A stretch of 20,046 nucleotides of DNA. It comes from Zoogloeaceae bacterium (GTDB lineage: Bacteria; Pseudomonadota; Gammaproteobacteria; Burkholderiales; Rhodocyclaceae). Positions 15,009-20,046 of this stretch are shown one piece after another. The stretch covers positions 1 to 20,046 of the forward strand of contig JAISLJ010000208.1 of assembly GCA_031290955.1 (NCBI GenBank), given 5' to 3'. Position 1 is the stretch's first letter, and every line of letters starts with the position of its first letter. The notes below the pieces were generated by a model. The model worked only from the letters and a program-made list of their open reading frames with translations, had not been told where the DNA came from and searched no databases. The position numbers and the translations under genes are program-made.

Positions 15009-15671
15009 ATGCACACAGCAGATTACATCCCTCACCCGGATGGCGAGTTTTTCAATTGGGTGAACAATTTCTACGACTACACGCTGGCGCATTTTTCCGC
15101 GTGGCAGATTCCCTCGCCGAATGACAAGTTTCATACGGAACTTCTGGCGTTTGTCGCGGCTTATGAAAATGCCAAGGCCCCGAATCGCGGCAAGGCAGAT
15201 GTGCTTCTGAAGAATGAAACACGCGCCGCGCTGGTGAAAGTCGTGCGCAAGTATTACAACGCCAGCCTGCATTTCAATGATCTGGTTACGGATGTCGACC
15301 GCGAAAAGATGGGCCTCACGATTCCCCATTCCGGACACACGCCCGCGCCCAAACCGAGCAGTTATCCCGAAGCGGACAAGGTGGATTTGAGCATCCTGCG
15401 CCAGGTGACCATTCATTTCCGCGACCAGAAAAGCCAGCACAAGGCCAAACCCAAGGGAGTGCATGGTTGCGAGATTCATTGGGCGCTGCTGGACGCGCCG
15501 CCGCCGCATGTGGAAACCCTGGTGAATGCCACCTTCGATACCCACAGTCCGGTTACACTTGTTTTCGACGAAAGCCAGCGCGGCCAGAAACTCTATTTCT
15601 GCCTGCGTTGGGTGAACACCGTCGGCGATAAAGGGCCTTTTGGCACGATCAGCAATACCATCGTGCCGTAA
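15009..15671 (+). CDS. Conserved-looking hypothetical protein, 220 aa
   Basis: I do not recognise the family with certainty. The protein is soluble, with no signal peptide or membrane segment. The N-terminal half (about 1-105) appears helical, with FFNWVNNFYDYTLAHFSAWQIP near the start and a NKxTRAALVKVVRKYYNASL-like stretch at about 75-90. A Pro-rich hinge (HTPAPKPSSYPEAD, about 110-125) follows, and the second half (about 126-220) is rich in beta-forming residues and ends W-V-N-T-V-G-D-K-G-P-F, resembling a fibronectin-III-like sandwich. A strong GAAGGAG ribosome site lies 8 nt before ATG 15009. GC content is visibly lower than in the flanking housekeeping genes. It is the first of three genes with AAGGAG sites in the island. 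Confidence 0.85.
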   Translation: MHTADYIPHPDGEFFNWVNNFYDYTLAHFSAWQIPSPNDKFHTELLAFVAAYENAKAPNRGKADVLLKNETRAALVKVVRKYYNASLHFNDLVTDVDREKMGLTIPHSGHTPAPKPSSYPEADKVDLSILRQVTIHFRDQKSQHKAKPKGVHGCEIHWALLDAPPPHVETLVNATFDTHSPVTLVFDESQRGQKLYFCLRWVNTVGDKGPFGTISNTIVP

Positions 15672-15719
15672 GGCAGCAAATCCTTCCGGCGGAAACTCTG
15701 CGCTCAAGGAGATGCCAAT

Positions 15720-16034
15720 ATGAAACCTGAGTCTATACAGCATAGAGAGATTTCTCGTGCGTTGCAGATGCAAAGCAGCAGGGAAGCCAAGCAGAGGCGA
15801 TTCTTGGGGATTGCACTCACCCTTACTGGGCTGGGGCTTCTGGCGCTTGGTATCGTAAATTTGTCGGAGGGGGGATGGTCCAAACCTTCGGTTAAATGGC
15901 GTTGGATCGTTGATTTTCTGGTCATTCTGTTTGGCGACTATGGCTATATTGTCTTCTATTTCATGCTGGGCGGTTTTTCCCTGATCTGGGGCTTGGCGAT
16001 TCTCGTCAAGTTTTACTTTTTTTCAAAGGAGTAG
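15720..16034 (+). CDS. Small membrane protein with two or three helices, unknown function
   Basis: 104 aa. A basic, Gln-rich N-terminus (about 1-27) is followed by hydrophobic segments at about 28-48, 62-72 (short) and 76-98, ending FYFFSKE. I recognise no family. An AAGGAG site (15706-15711) lies 8 nt before ATG 15720, and 48 bp separate it from the 220-aa gene, so the two are likely co-transcribed. Base composition is AT-richer than anywhere else in the window's genes, consistent with acquisition from elsewhere (inference). Its stop codon overlaps the ribosome site of a further start at 16038. Confidence 0.75.
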   Translation: MKPESIQHREISRALQMQSSREAKQRRFLGIALTLTGLGLLALGIVNLSEGGWSKPSVKWRWIVDFLVILFGDYGYIVFYFMLGGFSLIWGLAILVKFYFFSKE

Positions 16035-16037
16035 CAA

Positions 16038-16082
16038 ATGTCAGACGACATCACTCTGGGGAACACAAGCGGGCGAGGGTAA
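16038..16082 (+). pseudogene. Gene start truncated after 14 codons
   Basis: A strong AAAGGAG (16025-16031) precedes ATG 16038, the same arrangement as the two genes upstream, but the frame reads only MSDDITLGNTSGRG before TAA. Directly afterwards (16088 on) begin the palindromic repeats shared with 124-146 and 361-485. The simplest reading is a third gene of the island whose body was lost when the repeats arrived; a genuine 14-residue peptide is possible but less likely. Confidence 0.5.
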
Positions 16083-16087
16083 TGATA

Positions 16088-16149
16088 TGCGGCGCTTTGC
16101 GCCGGAGGGTGGCGGTGGATTGCCGCGTCGCTACGCTCCTCGCAATGAC
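16088..16149. repeat. Palindromic repeat fragments
   Basis: 16088-16110 is the reverse complement (one mismatch) of 124-146. 16116-16149 (TGGATTGCCGCGTCGC through CGCAATGAC) is the right half of the MITE-like element seen complete at 16255-16362. The following 16150-16254 holds no gene. Confidence 0.75.
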
Positions 16150-16254
16150 GAGGGTTGGAACGCCTCGCGCCCCTTTTCCCGCAACAACGAACCAACCTCC
16201 CATAACAACACCCCAAACCCCCAACCTTTCGCCATTGCGACCACGCCCCACCCC

Positions 16255-16362
16255 GTCATTGCGAGGGCCGCAGGCCCGTGGCAATCCATCGGCGTTTATT
16301 CATGCGGTCGCGCTGCGGAAAGGACGTGTGGATTGCCGCATCGCTATGCTCCTCGCAATGAC
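16255..16362. repeat. MITE/REP-like palindromic element, copy 2 (complete)
   Basis: The 108-bp element is bounded by exact 12-bp terminal inverted repeats, GTCATTGCGAGG (16255-16266) and CCTCGCAATGAC (16351-16362), with inner arms GGCAATCCA and TGGATTGCC. No coding capacity and no obvious target duplication. The remaining 117 bp to the Rieske gene end (16363-16479) show nothing recognisable. Confidence 0.85.
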
Positions 16363-16479
16363 AAGATGGACGGTTGTGGCAATAGGACGACGCCCACAGG
16401 CGGGGCAAACGCCTGATGCGCCGTCCTTCCTTGTTGACCGCGCACAAACCAGACCGCGCGCGAAACGGCCTTCTGTGCT

Positions 16480-17610
16480 TTACCTCCCGGCACGTATTTC
16501 CTGGATGGCGGGTTGCAGCAGGCGGCGGTAGAACTCGTGGAAGTGCTGCATGCCGTCTTCCATTGGCGATTGGTATGGCCCCACTTCGTTCCTGCCTTCC
16601 GCCGCGAGCGCCATGCGGCCGCGATCCATGCGTTCGCCGATCTCGTCGTCCTCGATGGCCGTCTCCATGTAGGCCGCCTGTTCGGCCTCAATGAATTCGC
16701 GCTCGAAATGGATGATCTCTTCCGGATAATAGAATTCCACCACATTCATGGTCTCATGGATTCCCGTCGGCACAAGGGTCGAGACGACAAGCACGTGCGG
16801 ATACCATTCCACCATGATGTTCGGGTAGTAGGTGAGCCACACCGCGCCTTGCGGCGGCGTTTCGCCCCGGTCGCCATAGTATTCGCGCACCACTTTTTGC
16901 CAGCGTCCATACGCCGCGGAGCCGGATTTCATCAGCGAGGTGATGCCCACCTTCTGCACGGAATACCATTCGGCAAACTGCCAGGAAAGATCGTCGCAGG
17001 TTACGAAATTGCCCAGGCCAGGGTGAAAGGGCACGACGTGGTAATCCTCCAGATAGACCTCGATGAAGGTCTTCCAGTTGTAGTGGCAGGCGTGCATTTC
17101 CACGCGGTCAAGCCGGTAGCCGGTGAAATCGAACGCCTGCGCCACCTGCATGCTCGCCAGATCGTCCCTGGCCGAGCGCGGCCCCCGGAAGAGGAGGCCG
17201 TTCCAGTTTTCGAGCTTCGTCCGGTCGAGATTGAGGCAGGGATTTCCCGGAAAATGCGGCGCGCCGATCAGCGCCCCTTCCTCGTCATAGGTCCAGCGGT
17301 GGATGGGGCAGACGATCGTCCCCTCCAACGTGCCCGCGCCCTGCAACATGATGGCCTGGCGATGGCGGCAGATGTTGGAGAGCAGCCAGTGTTCCCCGCC
17401 GTGGTTGACGAGGAGCCTGCCGTGATCCAGCCATTCCAGCGAACGGTAGTCGCGTGGATTGGGAGCCATGCGCTGGTGCCCGACATACCCAGGCCCGGCA
17501 TCGAAGAGAAGTTTCTTCTCCAGTGCGTGGATCGTTTCGTCGAAATACCAGTCCACCGGCAGTTGGGAAACTGCGGGGGCCAGCCGGGACAAGGTTGCGA
17601 TGTCGGTCAT
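16480..17610 (-). CDS. Rieske [2Fe-2S] non-haem iron oxygenase, alpha subunit
   Basis: 376 aa. Aromatic-ring-hydroxylating dioxygenase alpha-type enzyme that uses O2 and electrons from a reductase. The Rieske cluster ligands are Cys81-x-His83 and Cys101-x2-His104 (CRHRQ and CPIHRW). The catalytic domain has NWKTFIEVYLEDYHVVPFHPG with His191 and His196 as iron ligands and Asp189 in the bridging position; a late acidic cluster (EDDEIGERMDRGR) should hold the third, carboxylate ligand. The start is ATG at 17610, preceded by a GGAGGTG ribosome site. No beta subunit or reductase gene is in the window, so it may act with a general reductase. It resembles single-component oxygenases of the choline/carnitine monooxygenase kind more than multi-subunit ring dioxygenases; the substrate is unknown. 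Divergent from aroG. Confidence 0.9.
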   Translation of the reverse strand: MTDIATLSRLAPAVSQLPVDWYFDETIHALEKKLLFDAGPGYVGHQRMAPNPRDYRSLEWLDHGRLLVNHGGEHWLLSNICRHRQAIMLQGAGTLEGTIVCPIHRWTYDEEGALIGAPHFPGNPCLNLDRTKLENWNGLLFRGPRSARDDLASMQVAQAFDFTGYRLDRVEMHACHYNWKTFIEVYLEDYHVVPFHPGLGNFVTCDDLSWQFAEWYSVQKVGITSLMKSGSAAYGRWQKVVREYYGDRGETPPQGAVWLTYYPNIMVEWYPHVLVVSTLVPTGIHETMNVVEFYYPEEIIHFEREFIEAEQAAYMETAIEDDEIGERMDRGRMALAAEGRNEVGPYQSPMEDGMQHFHEFYRRLLQPAIQEIRAGR

Positions 17611-17682
17611 GCCACACCTCCAGCAGGGGAGTCTGAAAAGTGGGAAAGATAGCATGCGCGATTCCCGCAAACAGCAATTTTT

Positions 17683-17703
17683 GTCCTGCGGATGGCAATT
17701 TTT
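17683..17703 (-). repeat. Dispersed GTCCGCAGGAC motif in the Rieske/aroG spacer
   Basis: Read on the minus strand it is AAAAATTGCCATCCGCAGGAC, one mismatch from the consensus seen ahead of accB and at the dapF end. It lies 73 bp upstream of the Rieske start, inside its probable promoter or leader. Confidence 0.75.
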
Positions 17704-17730
17704 TGGGCACAAGCGCGTGTGCAAGACACA

Positions 17731-17850
17731 CTTGCCCCCTTTTGCGGCTAAACTTGCAAACTTTTGCAGGCAGACTTGCCTCCCTCGCGGCGCAGTTTGC
17801 CCCCTTTTGCCCTTTTGCCCTTTTGCAACCGGACTTGCAAGATTCCTTGC
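17731..17850. repeat. Array of TTGC-centred direct repeats upstream of aroG
   Basis: About eleven TTGC tetramers on the plus strand lie within 120 bp. TTGCCCCCTTTTGC occurs exactly at 17732-17745 and 17797-17810, and CTTTTGC is repeated in tandem at 17804-17825. It could be a slippage product or a cluster of regulator sites for aroG; the sequence alone does not decide. Confidence 0.6.
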
Positions 17851-17879
17851 GTATTTTCCAGATTGTTCCAGATAGAGCC

Positions 17880-18953
17880 ATGAGCACCGAAGCCCTTGAA
17901 AACCTGTGCATTGCCGCGTTCGATCCCATGCCCACGCCACGCGAACTGCATGCAAGATTGCCGATCACCTCCCGCGCCGCCGAGACGGTGCGCGCCGCCC
18001 GCGCTAGCCTGAACGCCATCCTGGATCGCCGGGATCCGCGCCTGTTCGTGGTGGCCGGCCCCTGTTCCATCCATGATCCGGTCGCCGGACTCGACTATGC
18101 CCGACGCCTGAAGGCGCTGGCCGACGAACTGGCGGACACGCTGTTCATCATCATGCGCGTCTATTTCGAGAAGCCGCGCACCACCGTGGGCTGGAAGGGC
18201 TATATCAATGATCCGCACATGGACGATTCCTTCCGCGTGGATATCGGCATGGAACGGGCGCGGGATTTCCTCCTGAAGGTCAATGATCTCGGGCTTGCCA
18301 CCGGCACCGAGGCGCTGGATCCCAACTCGCCGCAGTACCTGGGCGACCTGATCGCCTGGAACGCCATCGGCGCGCGCACCACGGAATCGCAAACCCACCG
18401 CGAAATGTCCTCCGGCCTCTCCACGCCGGTCGGCTTCAAGAACGGCACCAGCGGCGACCTCGCGGTGGCGGTGAACGCCATCCTGTCCGCTTCGCACCCG
18501 CATGCCTTCCTGGGCGTGGATGCCGATGGCCGCATCGCCATCGTGCGCACCACCGGCAATCCCTATGGGCACATGGTCCTGCGCGGCGGCGACGGTAAGC
18601 CCAACTACGATACGGTTTCCATCGCGCTCGCCGAGGAGTCGCTCCGGAAAGCGAAGCTGCCCGCCAATCTTGTGGTCGATTGCTCGCACGCCAACAGCCA
18701 CAAGAAGCCGGAAATGCAGCCCCTGGTGCTCTCCGATGTGACAAGCCAGATCCTGGCGGGCAACAGATCCATCGTCGGCGTCATGATTGAATCCAATCTG
18801 GAAGCGGGCAACCAGTCGATTCCGGCGGATCTCGCGCAGCTCAAATACGGTCTTTCCGTCACCGACGCCTGCGTGGATTGGGCGACCACCGAAAAAATGC
18901 TGCGCGAGGCGGCAGCGCAATTGCGCGATGTACTGCCGAAGCGCAAGGCGTAG
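17880..18953 (+). CDS. aroG: 3-deoxy-7-phosphoheptulonate synthase, class I alpha (AroG/AroF/AroH type)
   Basis: 357 aa. It condenses phosphoenolpyruvate and erythrose 4-phosphate, the entry step of the shikimate pathway. Conserved blocks are AGPCSIHD (59-66), RVYFEKPRTTVGWKGYINDP (93-112), GARTTESQTHREMSSGL with GFKNGT following, the metal-binding DCSHANSHK, and VMIESNLEAGNQS near the end. It belongs to the E. coli-like group, which is feedback-inhibited by an aromatic amino acid; which amino acid regulates this copy cannot be told safely, so the symbol is a family label. The frame is open upstream to 17640, but ATG 17880 gives the family-typical N-terminus; the ribosome site is weak (GATAGAG). 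With aroQ this is the second shikimate gene in the window. Confidence 0.94.
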   Translation: MSTEALENLCIAAFDPMPTPRELHARLPITSRAAETVRAARASLNAILDRRDPRLFVVAGPCSIHDPVAGLDYARRLKALADELADTLFIIMRVYFEKPRTTVGWKGYINDPHMDDSFRVDIGMERARDFLLKVNDLGLATGTEALDPNSPQYLGDLIAWNAIGARTTESQTHREMSSGLSTPVGFKNGTSGDLAVAVNAILSASHPHAFLGVDADGRIAIVRTTGNPYGHMVLRGGDGKPNYDTVSIALAEESLRKAKLPANLVVDCSHANSHKKPEMQPLVLSDVTSQILAGNRSIVGVMIESNLEAGNQSIPADLAQLKYGLSVTDACVDWATTEKMLREAAAQLRDVLPKRKA

Positions 18954-18970
18954 AAAAGGCGAAAAAACAC

Positions 18971-19501
18971 ATGGACTTGAAAAAAATCATCTTGCTGATT
19001 TGCGTCAGCATTGGCCTCTGGTTTGCCTGGGACGCCGCCAACAACAGGGCGCTGACGGAAGAACGCATCTTTGAACTGTACAGGGAAGCGGGGCGCGCCC
19101 TCATGAATAACGATGGCAAAGCCTATTGCGCCTTGTTCAGCGATGACTTGAGCGGTAATTCCGAGACCCGAATGCCGGGTATGCCCGTCGAGCGCAAGGC
19201 GATTGCCAAAAAGGACGCCTGCGCCGCCGTGGATGATCTCCATGCGCTGAAACGGAAGATGGAAGAGGGGGCAAAGGTGACGCTCTATTTCAATCATGAG
19301 TTCCATATGGATTCGGTCACGCTGGCGCCGGACAAGAAAAGCGCAACCGTCACATCCCGCGAGGAAATCCGGATCGGCACGGAGCGCGGCGCGATCCTGA
19401 CCCTGCAATCGCGGTCGACCGACAAACTTCGGCAGCGTTCCGGCAAGATTCAGGTTTTCCAGAGCGACAGCAGCATGACGGCCTTTCCGGGAAATGGTTG
19501 A
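18971..19501 (+). CDS. Signal-anchored small protein, possibly NTF2-like
   Basis: 176 aa. A short basic start (MDLKK) and a hydrophobic stretch to about residue 20 form an uncleaved anchor or signal peptide. The rest is a mixed alpha/beta domain: ERIFELYREAGRALMNNDGKAYCALFSDDL (about 31-60), an amphipathic helix around 75-97, then alternating strands (VTLYFNHEFHMDSVTLAPDKKSATV...). That layout, one or two helices with a D-x-x-x-Y-x-x-L-F motif followed by a sheet, is what SnoaL/NTF2-like domains show, but I cannot name a family. It starts 17 bp after aroG, and its stop overlaps an in-frame ATG of the following lipoprotein frame (TGATG). Confidence 0.75.
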   Translation: MDLKKIILLICVSIGLWFAWDAANNRALTEERIFELYREAGRALMNNDGKAYCALFSDDLSGNSETRMPGMPVERKAIAKKDACAAVDDLHALKRKMEEGAKVTLYFNHEFHMDSVTLAPDKKSATVTSREEIRIGTERGAILTLQSRSTDKLRQRSGKIQVFQSDSSMTAFPGNG

Positions 19502-19551
19502 TGAAGAGCTTTTGTTCCGGCTCCACAGCTGCGCGATGTGCGTCTGTCAAC

Positions 19552-19884
19552 ATGATGATGAACTACCGCAAAAACACCGGTTCCACAGCGCGGGCGTGGC
19601 TGGGCGCGTTGTGGCTGGGCGCGTTGTGGCTGGGGGCGCTGTGCCTGGGTTTGGCCTTGCCTGCGTGCGGCGAACCCGGCGCGCCCAGCGCGCCCGTCTG
19701 GACGCAGGATTACGAGGCGGGCTGGAACCTGCTTGCCGCCGGACAATACGACCCGACCATCGACACCTTTGCCCAGGTCTGGAAGGCGCTTGAAGCCCAT
19801 CCCGAAGAAAAGGAAGCGCGCTCTGGAAGCGGCAGCGCGATGATTGGCCTGCCCCGCTTCCCCCCACCACGAAAAACGCCATGA
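19552..19884 (+). CDS. Short predicted lipoprotein, probably truncated TPR-type
   Basis: About 110 aa from ATG 19552; ATGs at 19555, 19558 and 19501 are also in frame. The n-region (NYRKNTGSTAR) leads into a hydrophobic core built of W-L-G-A-L repeats and a lipobox-like LALPAC, so the mature protein would start at that Cys. After it, DYEAGWNLLAAGQYDPTIDTFAQVWKALEAHPEEKE reads like the beginning of a tetratricopeptide helix pair. The tail (SGSGSAMIGLPRFPPPRKTP) is unlike a TPR; in another frame the DNA reads RALEAAAR, so a frameshift or truncation is plausible. Its stop overlaps the enoyl-CoA hydratase start. No Shine-Dalgarno is clear for any start. The start at 19501 would overlap the previous stop but leave an unusually long n-region. 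Confidence 0.6.
   Translation: MMMNYRKNTGSTARAWLGALWLGALWLGALCLGLALPACGEPGAPSAPVWTQDYEAGWNLLAAGQYDPTIDTFAQVWKALEAHPEEKEARSGSGSAMIGLPRFPPPRKTP
19597..19641 (+). repeat. 15-bp tandem repeat encoding a signal-peptide core
   Basis: TGGCTGGGCGCGTTG is repeated exactly at 19597-19611 and 19612-19626, with a third unit (two changes) at 19627-19641 and a diverged fourth. In frame it gives W-L-G-A-L three times within the hydrophobic core of the lipoprotein signal. Confidence 0.92.
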
Positions 19885-20046
19885 CCGACAAAATCCTGTT
19901 AACCCCCGAAGGGGCGCTGGCGACCGTCACGCTTTCCAACCCCGGCAAGCTGAACGCCATCGACTTTTCCATGTGGCAAGACCTGCGTCGGGTGATGGAA
20001 AACATCGCGCAGGATGACAACACGCGCTGCGTTGTGCTGCAAGGCG
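19881..20046 (+). CDS. Enoyl-CoA hydratase/isomerase family protein, 5' part only
   Basis: The first 55 residues are present before the window ends. They show the family opening: a strand pair with ILLTPEGALATVTLSNPGKLNAIDFSMWQDL, in which NP-x-K-x-NA-I is the typical crotonase-fold pattern, then VVLQG leading to the oxyanion-hole region that lies beyond the window. The start ATG overlaps the stop of the lipoprotein frame (ATGA). Hydratase, isomerase or related crotonase activities cannot be separated from this part alone. Confidence 0.85.
   Translation, partial: MTDKILLTPEGALATVTLSNPGKLNAIDFSMWQDLRRVMENIAQDDNTRCVVLQG

Noticed and set aside
16082..16531. 149-codon frame over the palindromic repeats
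   Set aside because: It is composed entirely of translated MITE-like repeat sequence, with no ribosome site, and the reverse strand is equally open.
17640..17879. 80-codon upstream extension of the aroG frame
   Set aside because: The translated stretch is Cys/Phe/Pro-rich low-complexity sequence from the TTGC array, and the family N-terminus begins at 17880.

Overview
The window looks like a chromosomal segment of a high-GC betaproteobacterium. The evidence is gene content and order: aroQ-accB-accC-prmA-(DUF3426 zinc-ribbon protein), dapF followed by a DUF484 gene, and a class of glutamate-cysteine ligase (TIGR02049 type) typical of Betaproteobacteria and acidithiobacilli. A Rhodocyclales/Nitrosomonadales-like host is my inference; no rRNA or other marker is present to fix the family.

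Layout: 1-628 carries no gene but holds palindromic repeats. 629-2525 (minus) encodes a CatB-type hexapeptide acyltransferase and an O-antigen ligase/polymerase-like membrane protein, probably one edge of a surface-polysaccharide locus. 2702-4613 (plus) has a DUF3592-like membrane protein and gshA. Downstream of gshA is a frameshifted scrap of an IS5-type transposase, then an ABC-2 exporter (ATPase plus permease, overlapping ATGA). 7552-11780 is a housekeeping run: aroQ (shikimate pathway), accB/accC (biotin carboxyl carrier and biotin carboxylase of acetyl-CoA carboxylase), prmA (ribosomal protein L11 methyltransferase) and a zinc-ribbon membrane protein. 11790-14482 holds a PfkB-family (adenosine-kinase-like) sugar/nucleoside kinase, dapF (lysine/peptidoglycan) and a DUF484 protein. 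14483-16480 is an accessory island: a minisatellite, two unfamiliar genes and a third gene cut off after 14 codons, all with unusually strong AAGGAG ribosome sites and lower GC, ending in MITE-like palindromes. 16480-17610 (minus) is a Rieske non-haem oxygenase, divergent from an AroG-type DAHP synthase (17880-18953), followed by a small signal-anchor protein, a short lipoprotein and the start of an enoyl-CoA hydratase running off the end.

The most striking property is short repeats placed at gene boundaries. A dispersed motif with consensus about AAAATTGCCGTCCGCAGGAC (core near-palindrome GTCC-GCA-GGAC) occurs in about eleven places: the ABC ATPase N-terminus, three copies ahead of accB, a four-unit in-frame array in the zinc-ribbon protein, both copies of a 93-bp duplication at the dapF end, and the Rieske/aroG intergenic region. 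Separate tandem duplications occur at the aroQ start codon (19 bp), in a 21-bp minisatellite at 14781-14918, and in a lipoprotein signal peptide (15 bp). No CRISPR array, tRNA, rRNA or intact insertion sequence was found, and I see no recognisable novel defence or biosynthetic system; the repeat family and the dapF-end duplication are the best candidates for undescribed biology.
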